DNA from: an uncultured Arenimonas sp.
GTDB taxonomy: Bacteria > Pseudomonadota > Gammaproteobacteria > Xanthomonadales > Xanthomonadaceae
NCBI GenBank assembly: GCA_946885815.1
Contig: CAMPHE010000050.1
Span: 1-9,584 of the forward strand
Direction of reading: 5' to 3'
DNA length: 9,584 bases
Positions 1 through 6,467 of this stretch are shown here, piece after piece. Position 1 is the stretch's first letter. The number at the start of each line of letters is the position of its first letter. Made by a program: the position numbers and the translations under genes. The notes under the pieces were generated by a model, which did not search any database, was not told where the DNA came from, and was given only the letters and a program-made list of their open reading frames with translations.

Positions 1-948
1 GCGCAGGAGTGCGGCCTGCACGCCGGCGAGCCCGGTTTTCCGACGCAGGTGTTCGGACGCGCTGCGCCGCCCGCGCGGTGCCGCCAGTTCGCGGTGCAGG
101 CGGGCGGCATCGCGTCCCGGCGCCAGATCGACCAGCAGGTCGGCGTGGCCGTCGGCATCGATGCGATCGCGCAGCTCCGCCGACAGCGCGTAGATCGCGC
201 TGCCCTCGAGGCCGGTCGCGCTGACCACGCATTCTCCCTGGCGCCAGCGCGGCGCGGCTCCGTCGCGCGGCGCGATCGCGAGCCGCACCGGTTTCACCGG
301 TGCGCCGGCGAAGCGGGCGGAGAAGTGCGCGCTCCAGCCGACGTCGAAGCCGCAGTTCGCCGGGCGCAGCCGCGCCACGTCGGCGCCGGCGTCGCGCAGC
401 GCCCCGGTCCACGCGCCGTCGGAGCCGAGCTGCGGCCAGCTCGCTCCACCGAGCGCGAGCACCGTCGCGGCCGCGGTGACGGCCAGCTCGCCCTCCGGCG
501 CATCGAACACCAGCGCGCCGTCGTCGCCGAAGCCGCGCCAGCGATGCTGGACGTGGAATCGCACGCCCTGGTCGCGCAGTCTCCGGACCCAGCCGCGCAG
601 CAGGGGTGCGGCCTTCAGGTCCATCGGGAACACGCGGCCGGACGTGCCGACGAAGGTATCGATGCCGAGTCCGCGCGCCCACTCGCGCAGCGCCGCGGCG
701 TCGAAGTCCCGCAGCCACCCGGCGACGGGCGCGGCCCGTTCCCGGAAGCGCGTCGCGAAGACGTTCGGCGGGTCGGAATGCGTGAGGTTCAGTCCCCCCT
801 TGCCGGCGACGAGGAACTTGCGGCCGACGGACCCCTTGGCCTCGTACACGTCGACTTCCCGGCCGGCGGCGCGCGCGGTTTCGGCGGCCATCAGGCCGGC
901 CGGACCGCCGCCGATGACGGCGAGGCCGGGCAGGGGAAGGGTTCGCAT
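1..948 (-). CDS. TIGR03862/HI0933-like FAD-dependent flavoprotein, C-terminus cut by window edge
   Basis: I translated the minus strand from the ATG at 948; the frame stays open for 316 codons to base 1, so the C-terminus (roughly 80-100 residues, judging from the usual family length near 400) lies outside. The N-terminus has the dinucleotide-binding glycine motif VIGGGPAGL at residues 11-19 with an acidic residue (E36) ending the second strand, as expected for FAD ribose binding. GRKFLVAGKGGLNLTHS at 42-58 is the hallmark of the HI0933/BaiN-like flavoprotein group, and ALGGASWPQLGSDG at 165-178 is the second FAD-contacting motif. Family members are annotated as NAD(P)/FAD-dependent oxidoreductases; their physiological substrate is not established, so I give no symbol. 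An in-frame ATG five codons upstream (963) is possible; neither start has a convincing Shine-Dalgarno. The gene faces away from its right neighbour. Confidence 0.85.
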   Translation of the reverse strand, partial: MRTLPLPGLAVIGGGPAGLMAAETARAAGREVDVYEAKGSVGRKFLVAGKGGLNLTHSDPPNVFATRFRERAAPVAGWLRDFDAAALREWARGLGIDTFVGTSGRVFPMDLKAAPLLRGWVRRLRDQGVRFHVQHRWRGFGDDGALVFDAPEGELAVTAAATVLALGGASWPQLGSDGAWTGALRDAGADVARLRPANCGFDVGWSAHFSARFAGAPVKPVRLAIAPRDGAAPRWRQGECVVSATGLEGSAIYALSAELRDRIDADGHADLLVDLAPGRDAARLHRELAAPRGRRSASEHLRRKTGLAGVQAALLR

Positions 949-1111
949 GCGGCATTCTGGCATCGCGGCGGCGGACCGGGCAGCCGCCGCGAGCCGCGGC
1001 GATCGATGTTTCACGGCTTTTCACGCGGCCGGCACGGCCCCGGAAAAGGATTCAAACTCAGTGAAAATCCGTTAAATGAAGCAATATGGCGGATATCTGT
1101 CGATAAAATGC

Positions 1112-1131
1112 CGCTGCATACGAATGCAGCG
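1112..1131. repeat. Perfect 8-bp inverted repeat (possible operator or small hairpin)
   Basis: The arms CGCTGCAT (1112-1119) and ATGCAGCG (1124-1131) are perfectly complementary around a 4-base centre, ACGA. There is no T-run after it on the plus strand, so it is unlikely to be a terminator. Its position in the AT-rich part of a divergent intergenic region makes an operator for a dimeric regulator a reasonable guess, but no regulator family is recognised. Confidence 0.45.
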
Positions 1132-1179
1132 CACAGGCGCCTCCGCGCGTGAATAACCGAAATTTTACGCCGTGGAACG

Positions 1180-1185
1180 TATCCT
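1180..1185 (+). promoter_or_regulatory. Candidate -10 element for the DUF2383 gene
   Basis: TATCCT fits the TATNNT pattern of a vegetative -10 box and would give a leader of about 128 nt before the ATG at 1320. At a 17-bp spacing the -35 position reads CCGAAA, which is poor. A GGAAC at 1174-1178 resembles an ECF -35 core, but no matching -10 was found. This is a guess from position and base content. Confidence 0.25.
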
Positions 1186-1307
1186 GAGCGGGCAGTAAAC
1201 GGCCCATGGCCGCCGCTGCCCTGCTCGCCTTCGCGATCGTCCGCCCGCAAGGGCTGCCACGTCCGGTCTGGACATGGCACGACCGCGCTGCCAATTCACC
1301 GCACGCC

Positions 1308-1313
1308 AAGGAG
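1308..1313 (+). promoter_or_regulatory. Ribosome binding site AAGGAG fixing the start at 1320
   Basis: AAGGAG stands 6 bases before the ATG at 1320. It decides between that start and an upstream in-frame ATG at 1206, which would add 38 residues resembling no family member and has no Shine-Dalgarno. Confidence 0.8.
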
Positions 1314-1319
1314 CGCCGC

Positions 1320-1784
1320 ATGACCGACACCAGCAACAGCCTGTCCGACCTGATCGAAATCAGCGAAGACGGAGGGGCCTTCTACGAAGAAGCCGCGCAG
1401 AAGGTGAAGGACAAGAAGCTGGTCGCGCTGTTCACGCGCATGGCGAAGGCGAAGGCCGATCTCGCGCAGGAACTCGCCGGCGAAGTGAAGCCGGTGGCCG
1501 CGAAGAAGAAGCCGGGTACCCGGGCCAAGGTCGCGGCGAAGAAGCCGGCCAGCAGCCTCGGCGATCTCAGCAAGGCGTATGCCGGCCTGCGCAAGCAGTG
1601 GACCGACAGCCCGGCCGAGCGCTTCTCGAAGATGGCCGAAGTCGAGGGCCAGCTGCAGATCACGTTCCACAAGGTCGTGCTCGACCGCGACCAGAGCTTC
1701 GTCGTGCGCGTGCTCGCCAAGCAGTACGTCAGCAAGGCCGAAGTGCTCAACAAGGAACTGCGGGCCTGCCAGCGCGCCGTCTGA
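1320..1784 (+). CDS. DUF2383 / PA2169-type four-helix-bundle protein with Lys/Ala-rich linker
   Basis: This 154-residue protein has two helical-hairpin halves. The first (about residues 7-55) contains LSDLIEISEDGGAFYEEAA and a following ALFTRMAKAKADLAQEL stretch, resembling the ferritin-like DUF2383 domain (PF09537, the PA2169 group). The second (80-150) contains AEVEGQLQITFHKVV with E109 and H117, and ends in a long helix. Family members are small cytoplasmic proteins of uncertain role, often described as ferritin-like or stress-associated; metal binding has not been shown here. Residues 56-79 form an insertion rich in Lys, Ala and Pro with two AAKK units, like the tails of bacterial histone-H1-like proteins, between the two halves. 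The gene stands alone, with a strong RBS and a good terminator 25 bp after the stop. Family assignment is from sequence pattern only. Confidence 0.75.
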   Translation: MTDTSNSLSDLIEISEDGGAFYEEAAQKVKDKKLVALFTRMAKAKADLAQELAGEVKPVAAKKKPGTRAKVAAKKPASSLGDLSKAYAGLRKQWTDSPAERFSKMAEVEGQLQITFHKVVLDRDQSFVVRVLAKQYVSKAEVLNKELRACQRAV

Positions 1785-1807
1785 TCCGCGCGCGTCACGC
1801 CGAAAGA

Positions 1808-1840
1808 AGAACGCCCCGGCTTGCCGGGGCGTTTTCTTTT
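1808..1840. terminator. Bidirectional Rho-independent terminator between convergent genes
   Basis: The stem ACGCCCCGGC (1811-1820) pairs with GCCGGGGCGT (1823-1832), effectively closing on a stable CUUG tetraloop. A-T pairs extend it at the base. On the plus strand it runs into TTTTCTTTT (1832-1840), terminating the DUF2383 gene. On the minus strand the flanking AAGAAGAAAG gives a T-rich tail, so it can also terminate dcp, whose stop codon lies 17 bp away. Confidence 0.9.
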
Positions 1841-1856
1841 CGCCGGGCCGGTGCGC

Positions 1857-4067
1857 TCAGGTGCCCGACGGCGGCGTGCCCTCGGCGGCCGGCCTGGCGG
1901 TGTCGTCCACCGGCGCCACGTCGAGGCCGCGGCGCTTGAGCAGCGGACCCACTTCCGGGTCGCGGCCGCGGAAGTCGCGGAACAGCTGCATCGCGTCGAC
2001 ACTGCCGCCCTTGGACAGCAACGTGTCGCGGAAGTGGTCGCCGTTCTTCCGCGTCAGCCCGCCGTTCTCCTTGAACCATTCCACGGACTCGGCGTCGAGC
2101 ACTTCGCTCCACAGGTAGGCGTAATAGCCCGCCGCGTAACCGCCCATGATGTGCGAGAAGTACGGGCTGCGGTAACGCGGCGGCACCGGCGGGTAGTCGA
2201 GGCCGATCGCCTTCAGCGAAGCCGCCTCGAACGCCATCGTGTCGCTCGGCACCTCGTTCGCGGACAGCTGGTGCCAGCGCTGGTCGAGCATCGCCGCGGC
2301 GAGGTACTCGGTGGTCGCGTGGCCCTGGCCGTACTGCTCGGCGGCGAGCACCTTGTCGAGCAGCGCCTGCGGCAGCGGTTCGCCGGTTTCGTGGTGCCTG
2401 GCGTAGTTGGCGAGCACCGACGGCCACGTCGCCCACATCTCGTTGACCTGCGACGGGTATTCGACGAAGTCGCGCGGCACCGACGTGCCGGCGAACTGCG
2501 GGTACTGCGTCTTCGAGAACAGGCCGTGCAGCGCGTGGCCGAACTCGTGGAACATCGTGGTGACCTCGTCGAAGGTCAGCAGCGTCGGCTGGCCGTCGGC
2601 GGGCTTCGGGATGTTCAGGTGGTTCGCGACGACGGGGCTGCGCCCGGCCAGCCCGTTCTGCGGCACGTACGCGTTCATCCATGCGCCGCCGCGCTTGCTC
2701 GGGCGCGCGTACATGTCGGCGAGGAACAGGCCCAGCGGCTTGCCGTCGGCTTCGAACACCTCGTACACCGTCACGTCCGGGTGGTACGTCGGCAGGTCGG
2801 TGCGCTTCTTGAAGGTGATGCCGTAGAGCTGCGTGGCGGCATGGAAGACGCCGTCCTCGAGCACGCGGTTCATCTCGAAGTACGGGCGCAGCTGCGACTC
2901 GTCGAAGTCGTACTTCTGCTTGCGCAGCTTCTCGGCGTAGTACGCCCAGTCCGCCGCTTCGAGCTGGAAGGCCGGGTGTTCGCCGGCCGCGGTTTCGGCG
3001 TCGATGATCGCCTGCATCTCCGCGGCTTCGCGCCGGGCGTTGGCGACCGCGGCCGGGGCCAGGTCGGACATCAGCTTGTTGACGGCTTCGACCGTGCGCG
3101 CCGTCTCGTCCTCGAGCACGTACGCGGCATGGGTGTCGTAGCCGAGCAGGGCGGCGCGCTGGGCACGGAGCTTCGCGACGCGGGCGACGATCGCCGTGTT
3201 GTCGAATTCGCCGCCGCGGCTACCGCGCGCGAGCGACGCGGCCATGATGCGCTTGCGCAGGTCGCGGTCGGTCAGCGACGCCAGTGGCGGCTGGCCGGAC
3301 GTGTTCATCAGCGCGATGAGCCAACCTTCCTTTCCGGCCGCCTTCGCGGCCTCGGCGGCGGCGGTGATCGCCTCTTCCGACAGGCCGTCGAGCTCGTCGA
3401 GGTCGGTGACGTGCACCGCCGACGCGTTCACTTCCTTCAGCACGTTCTGGCTGAAGGTGGTGGACAGCGTCGCCAGCTCGGAATTCATCGCCTTCAGCGT
3501 TTCCTTGTCGGCGTCGGACAGGTTGGCGCCGGCGCGGACGAAATCGGTGTGGTAGCGCTCCAGCAGGCGCAGGCCCTCGGCGTCGAGGCCCAGCGTGTCG
3601 CGCTTTTCGTACAGTGCCTTGATGCGCGCGAACAGCTTTCCGTCGAGCACGATCGCGTCGGAATGCGCCGACAGCTTCGGCGCCATCTCGGCCTGGATCT
3701 TCTGGATCGTCGGGTTGGTATGCGCACCGGCGAGACTGAAGAACACCGCCGTCGCCCGGTTGAGCAGCTCGCCGGTCTTCTCGAGCGCGACGATCGTGTT
3801 CTCGAACGTCGGCGCTTCGGGGTTGTTCGCGATCGCGGCGACCTCGGCCCGCTGCTCGGCCATGCCTTTCTCGAGCGCCGGCGCGAAGTGCTCGTCGCCG
3901 ATGCGGTCGAACGGCGGCAGGAAGTAGGGCAGCGGGCTGGGCGAGAAGAACGGATTGACGGACACGGGCTGGGCCTGGGTCGGGGCGGGCGCCGCGTCCT
4001 GGGCGACGGCGAACGGGGCGGCCAGCGAAAGAGCGATGGCGAGGGCGAGCGCGGAACTGCGGTTCAT
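1857..4067 (-). CDS. dcp: M3 family peptidyl-dipeptidase Dcp, exported
   Basis: The 736-residue product is a zinc metallopeptidase of family M3 that, by analogy with Dcp, removes dipeptides from peptide C-termini and so recycles short peptides. FHEFGHALHG carries the HExxH zinc motif (H507, E508, H511), and E536 in DFVEYPSQ sits 25 residues after H511, as expected for the third zinc ligand. The N-terminal NPFFSPSPLP and FENTI regions and the C-terminal GYAAGYYAYLWSEVLDAE segment are typical of the Dcp/OpdA branch. Residues 1-22 form a signal peptide (basic start, Ala/Leu core, AVA before QD), implying periplasmic location. E. coli Dcp is about 681 residues; the excess here is signal peptide, a Pro/Ala spacer and a short C-terminal tail. 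The ATG has AAGGA 7 bases upstream. The gene diverges from gpx and is convergent with the DUF2383 gene. Confidence 0.95.
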   Translation of the reverse strand: MNRSSALALAIALSLAAPFAVAQDAAPAPTQAQPVSVNPFFSPSPLPYFLPPFDRIGDEHFAPALEKGMAEQRAEVAAIANNPEAPTFENTIVALEKTGELLNRATAVFFSLAGAHTNPTIQKIQAEMAPKLSAHSDAIVLDGKLFARIKALYEKRDTLGLDAEGLRLLERYHTDFVRAGANLSDADKETLKAMNSELATLSTTFSQNVLKEVNASAVHVTDLDELDGLSEEAITAAAEAAKAAGKEGWLIALMNTSGQPPLASLTDRDLRKRIMAASLARGSRGGEFDNTAIVARVAKLRAQRAALLGYDTHAAYVLEDETARTVEAVNKLMSDLAPAAVANARREAAEMQAIIDAETAAGEHPAFQLEAADWAYYAEKLRKQKYDFDESQLRPYFEMNRVLEDGVFHAATQLYGITFKKRTDLPTYHPDVTVYEVFEADGKPLGLFLADMYARPSKRGGAWMNAYVPQNGLAGRSPVVANHLNIPKPADGQPTLLTFDEVTTMFHEFGHALHGLFSKTQYPQFAGTSVPRDFVEYPSQVNEMWATWPSVLANYARHHETGEPLPQALLDKVLAAEQYGQGHATTEYLAAAMLDQRWHQLSANEVPSDTMAFEAASLKAIGLDYPPVPPRYRSPYFSHIMGGYAAGYYAYLWSEVLDAESVEWFKENGGLTRKNGDHFRDTLLSKGGSVDAMQLFRDFRGRDPEVGPLLKRRGLDVAPVDDTARPAAEGTPPSGT

Positions 4068-4098
4068 CGGGTGGTCCTTGAACGGGAAACAGTCCCGC

Positions 4099-4104
4099 AG
4101 ACTA
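4099..4104 (-). promoter_or_regulatory. Candidate -10 element of dcp
   Basis: On the minus strand the hexamer reads TAGTCT, 31 bases before the dcp ATG. It resembles the hexamers in front of gpx (TAGGCT) and slyD (TAGCCT). No convincing -35 is visible at 15-18 bp. Confidence 0.35.
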
Positions 4105-4146
4105 GCGCAAGGCTCCGTGAGCGACCCCTGACGAAAGGCACGGTCC

Positions 4147-4174
4147 GGCGTCGATGCGCTAGGCTGGGCGTCGA
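4147..4174 (+). repeat. Direct repeat GGCGTCGA x2 around the gpx -10
   Basis: Two exact 8-bp copies begin 20 bp apart (4147-4154 and 4167-4174), close to two helical turns, one just upstream of the TAGGCT hexamer and the other over the expected transcription start. The arrangement fits an operator bound on one DNA face, but the motif is GC-rich and could arise by chance. Confidence 0.35.
4160..4165 (+). promoter_or_regulatory. Candidate -10 element of gpx
   Basis: TAGGCT lies 24 bases before the gpx ATG, which would give a leader of under 20 nt. It is bracketed by two copies of GGCGTCGA (4147-4154 and 4167-4174). No clear -35 box is present, so an activator or an extended -10 contact may be needed. 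Confidence 0.35.
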
Positions 4175-4189
4175 CCGCCGGAGCCCGCC

Positions 4190-4672
4190 ATGACCACCGC
4201 CCACGATTTTTCCGCGACGACGCTCGACGGCGTCGAACAGCCCCTCGACACGTATCGCGGCAAGGCGATGCTGATCGTCAACACCGCGTCGAAATGCGGG
4301 TTCACGCCGCAGTACGCGGGCCTCGAGCAACTGTGGCGCGAACACCGCGACCGGGGGCTGGTGGTGCTCGGTTTCCCATGCGACCAGTTCGGCCACCAGG
4401 AGCCGGGCGATGCCGAGGAGATCCGCGACTTCTGCTCGCTGACCTACGACGTGAGCTTCCCGATGTTCGCGAAGATCGAAGTCAACGGCGAGCGCGCGCA
4501 TCCGCTTTACCGATGGCTCAAATCCGAGAAGGCCGGCCTGCTCGGCCTCGAGGCGATCAAGTGGAACTTCACCAAGTTCCTCGTCGGCCGCGACGGCAAG
4601 GTGCTCAAGCGCTACGCGCCGACGGACACGCCGGAGAAGATCGCCCGGGACCTCGACGCCGCGCTCGGCTGA
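4190..4672 (+). CDS. gpx: Glutathione peroxidase family thiol peroxidase
   Basis: This 160-residue cytoplasmic enzyme of the GPx superfamily reduces hydrogen peroxide and organic hydroperoxides. The catalytic tetrad is visible: peroxidatic C36 in NTASKCGFTPQY, Q70 in GHQEPG, and W125-N126 in KWNFTKFLV. Two further cysteines occur, C64 in GFPCDQF and C82 in DFCSLTYDVSFPMF; C82 sits where plant and bacterial thioredoxin-dependent GPx-like proteins carry the resolving cysteine. The true reductant is therefore probably thioredoxin rather than glutathione (inference from family knowledge). It is Cys-type, not selenocysteine. Length is normal for bacterial members such as BtuE. A weak GGAG precedes the ATG. 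It diverges from dcp, and its stop codon is only 4 bp from that of the convergent tlpA-like gene, with no terminator between. Confidence 0.93.
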   Translation: MTTAHDFSATTLDGVEQPLDTYRGKAMLIVNTASKCGFTPQYAGLEQLWREHRDRGLVVLGFPCDQFGHQEPGDAEEIRDFCSLTYDVSFPMFAKIEVNGERAHPLYRWLKSEKAGLLGLEAIKWNFTKFLVGRDGKVLKRYAPTDTPEKIARDLDAALG

Positions 4673-4676
4673 AGGC

Positions 4677-5204
4677 TCAGCCGCCGGCGGGACGGGCCAG
4701 CACCTCGGGCGGCAGCAGGTCCAGGATCTCGCCCATGAATTCCGGCAGCATCTCCTCGCCGTAGCCCACGTGGGTGTGCTCGACGATGCCGTCGGTGCCG
4801 ATGATGAACATGTTCGGCACGGTGGTGACCCCGTACGCCTCGGCGACCGCACCCTTGTCGTGCACGTAGGTCATCGGGAAGGCGCGACGGTTCTGTCGCA
4901 CCACCGCGCGGTAATCGGCGCGGGGTTCGTCGAGATTGATCGCGACCACCTCGATGTGGTCGCGACCGACGGTCTTCTGCACGTGGGCGAGCATGGGCAG
5001 CTCGCGGCGGCACGGCCCGCACCACGACGCCCAGAACGTCACGATCAGGATCTTTCCCCTGTACTGGCTGACGGTGAGCGGGGCGCCGTCGTCGTCGACG
5101 CCGAGCACGTCCGGCGGCACGTCGCCCGGGCGCGGGCGTTCGGCGTGCGCGACGGACGAGCACAGGGCGATGGCCAGCAAGGCCGTGATCAGCAGGCGAC
5201 GCAT
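4677..5204 (-). CDS. TlpA-like exported thiol-disulfide oxidoreductase
   Basis: The 175-residue product has a signal peptide (residues 1-21, basic MRR, hydrophobic core, AHA before ER) and a thioredoxin fold of the TlpA/ResA type. FWASWCGPCRRELP places the CxxC active site at C62 and C65, and the cis-proline is P130 in TTVPNMFII. Such proteins act in the periplasm, keeping cysteine pairs reduced, for example in apocytochrome c or copper-site maturation; the partner here is unknown. C15 in the signal peptide is not in a good lipobox (Leu at -1), so a lipoprotein is unlikely. The gene starts 22 bp downstream of fpr on the same strand, with a purine-rich GGGGGAAA before the ATG, so the two are probably cotranscribed. 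It converges on gpx with a 4-bp gap. Confidence 0.88.
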   Translation of the reverse strand: MRRLLITALLAIALCSSVAHAERPRPGDVPPDVLGVDDDGAPLTVSQYRGKILIVTFWASWCGPCRRELPMLAHVQKTVGRDHIEVVAINLDEPRADYRAVVRQNRRAFPMTYVHDKGAVAEAYGVTTVPNMFIIGTDGIVEHTHVGYGEEMLPEFMGEILDLLPPEVLARPAGG

Positions 5205-5226
5205 TCGATTTCCCCCGGGACGCCGG

Positions 5227-6003
5227 TCACTTCTCGACGAAGGCGCGCTCGAACACGTAGTGGCCCAGCGTGCCGATCCGCGGGGCCGGCCGGAACCCGC
5301 GGGCGTCCAGTATCGCCCGGAAATCGGCCAGCATCTGCGGGCCGCCGCAGATCATCGCGCGGTCGTGCCCGGCGTCGAGCGCCGGCAGGCCCAGGTCGGC
5401 GGCGATCCGTCCCGATTCGAGCAGCGTGGTCAGCCGCCCCCGGTGGTGGAACGGTTCGCGCGTGACCGCGGGGTAGTAGTGCAGGCGCCGGCCGATGATC
5501 TCGCCGAGGAATTCGTGTCGCGGCAGTTCGTTGACGATGTAGTCGCGGTAGCACAGGTCGCCGACGCCGCGGACGCCATGCGTCAGCACCACGTGCTCGA
5601 AGCGCTCCCACGTTTCCGGGTCCTTCACCACGCCGAGGAACGGGGCCAGCCCGGTGCCGGTCGCGAGCAGGTAGAGCGTGCGGCCCGGGTGCAGGTCGCT
5701 GATCAGCAGGGTGCCGGTGGGCTTTCGGCTCACCAGCAGGTCGTCGCCCGGCTGCAGGTGCTGCAGCCGCGAGGTCAGCGGCCCGTCCGGCACCTTGATG
5801 CTGAAGAACTCCAGCTGCTCTTCCCAGTTCGCGCTGGCGATCGAATAGGCGCGCATCAGCGGGCGGCCGTCGACCATCAGGCCGATCATCACGAACTGGC
5901 CGTTCTCGAACCGCAGCGCGTCGTCGCGCGTGGTCGTGAAACTGAAGTAGTCGTCGTTCCAGTGCCGGACGCTGAGCACGCGTTCGGTGGCGAAGGCGGA
6001 CAT
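5227..6003 (-). CDS. fpr: Ferredoxin/flavodoxin-NADP reductase
   Basis: From the ATG at 6003 the product is 258 residues, the usual size of bacterial Fpr. It is a cytoplasmic FAD enzyme that passes electrons between NADPH and ferredoxin or flavodoxin, supporting Fe-S cluster work and oxidative-stress repair. The FAD-binding motif RAYS is at 51-54 (RPLMRAYSIAS), the NADP-binding GTGLAPF at 116-122, CGGPQM follows in the NADP domain, and the C-terminus ends in ERAFVEK, typical of the bacterial subclass in which the tail stacks near FAD. A longer reading from 6111 adds 36 residues rich in Arg and Pro that match nothing and overlap the likely promoter, so I reject it. The Shine-Dalgarno is weak. 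It is probably the first gene of an operon with the tlpA-like gene, and diverges from the cold-shock gene. Confidence 0.93.
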   Translation of the reverse strand: MSAFATERVLSVRHWNDDYFSFTTTRDDALRFENGQFVMIGLMVDGRPLMRAYSIASANWEEQLEFFSIKVPDGPLTSRLQHLQPGDDLLVSRKPTGTLLISDLHPGRTLYLLATGTGLAPFLGVVKDPETWERFEHVVLTHGVRGVGDLCYRDYIVNELPRHEFLGEIIGRRLHYYPAVTREPFHHRGRLTTLLESGRIAADLGLPALDAGHDRAMICGGPQMLADFRAILDARGFRPAPRIGTLGHYVFERAFVEK

Positions 6004-6067
6004 TCGGGAAAGGGGCTCGCTGCGGACGTCGGGGCGGCGGGTCGGGACACCGCCGGTCGGGGCCGGC

Positions 6068-6073
6068 ATTCTA
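6068..6073 (-). promoter_or_regulatory. Candidate -10 element of fpr
   Basis: The minus strand reads TAGAAT, 64 bases before the chosen fpr start. At the right distance no good -35 is seen. If used, the leader would include three GTCGGG copies (plus-strand sense, at 6028, 6041 and 6056). Confidence 0.3.
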
Positions 6074-6112
6074 AGGCATTCGCTTCCCGCCCGATATCGG
6101 TTAAGGTTCACG

Positions 6113-6146
6113 CACTGCGGCGGACCGGCTGGAACGGCGCGCAGTG
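6113..6146 (+). repeat. Inverted repeat in the 5' region of the cold-shock gene
   Basis: CACTGCG (6113-6119) is perfectly complementary to CGCAGTG (6140-6146), with 20 bases between that can form a small inner CCG/CGG pairing. It ends 17 bases before the AAGGA ribosome site of the csp gene. If transcription starts upstream of it, it would be a leader stem-loop; if not, it may be an operator. The transcription start is not known. Confidence 0.35.
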
Positions 6147-6176
6147 GCCCCCTAACCAGTTACAAGGAATCGAGTT

Positions 6177-6386
6177 ATGTCCGACCGTCAGACCGGCACC
6201 GTGAAGTGGTTCAACGACGCCAAGGGTTTCGGCTTCATCACCCCGGAAAGCGGCGAGGACGTGTTCGTCCACTTCCGTTCCATCCAGGGCACCGGCTTCA
6301 AGTCCCTGCAGGAAGGCCAGAAGGTCTCCTTCAAGGTCGTCAAGGGCCAGAAGGGCATGCAGGCCGACGAAGTGCAGCCGCTGTAA
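6177..6386 (+). CDS. Cold-shock domain protein (CspA family)
   Basis: The 69-residue product is a single cold-shock domain, a five-stranded OB fold that binds single-stranded RNA and DNA and melts RNA secondary structure. RNP1 is KGFGFI (residues 15-20 region) and RNP2 is VFVHF, with the opening [13 protein letters not shown] typical of the family. Length is standard. AAGGA at 6164-6168 stands 8 bases before the ATG. The gene is monocistronic: it diverges from fpr and is closed by a strong terminator. Whether it is cold-induced or constitutive cannot be told from sequence, since families contain both; an inverted repeat lies in its upstream region. Xanthomonads carry several paralogues, so I assign no letter. 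Confidence 0.95.
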   Translation: MSDRQTGTVKWFNDAKGFGFITPESGEDVFVHFRSIQGTGFKSLQEGQKVSFKVVKGQKGMQADEVQPL

Positions 6387-6406
6387 GGCGCAGCTCGGCA
6401 CGCGCG

Positions 6407-6441
6407 AGAACCCCGGTCGGGAACGGCCGGGGTTTTTTTTT
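6407..6441 (+). terminator. Rho-independent terminator of the cold-shock gene
   Basis: AACCCCGGTC (6409-6418) pairs with GGCCGGGGTT (6425-6434), with one G-U pair and a 6-base loop, followed by nine T (6433-6441). It starts 20 bp after the csp stop codon and separates csp from slyD. Confidence 0.92.
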
Positions 6442-6467
6442 GGTTTTTCACCCGGCGTTTCCCGCGT

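Larger units (their letters stand above)
949..1319. other. Intergenic region with AT-rich island and dyad
   Basis: This 371-bp gap separates two divergent genes. The part from about 1045 to 1170 is clearly richer in A and T than its surroundings, which fits promoter DNA. It holds a perfect dyad at 1112-1131 and a TATCCT hexamer at 1180-1185 that could be a -10 element for the rightward gene. I see no clear -35, no protein-like reading frame and no RNA gene. Weak open frames here run on from the antisense of neighbouring genes and look like GC-rich noise. Confidence 0.6.

Noticed and set aside
49..1152. A 367-codon open frame on the plus strand opposite the flavoprotein
   Set aside because: The minus strand encodes the FAD motifs; the plus frame is Arg/Ala/Gly-rich shadow sequence.
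1174..1199. Possible ECF (RpoE-like) promoter beginning GGAAC
   Set aside because: Only the -35 core matches; no accepted -10 is found at the right distance.
1206..1319. Upstream start for the DUF2383 gene
   Set aside because: No Shine-Dalgarno there, and the added residues look like read-through of leader DNA; AAGGAG supports 1320.
1821..4193. A 790-codon open frame on the plus strand opposite dcp
   Set aside because: It lies wholly antisense to a clear metallopeptidase, is dominated by Arg/Val/Gly/Leu as expected for the complement of GC-rich codons, and shows no domain motif or RBS.
4064..4852. A 262-codon minus-strand frame opposite gpx
   Set aside because: It covers the gpx coding region and the shared promoter region, and matches no family.
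6004..6111. N-terminal extension of Fpr
   Set aside because: The extra 36 residues are Arg/Pro-rich and unlike Fpr; the start at 6003 gives the standard 258-residue length.
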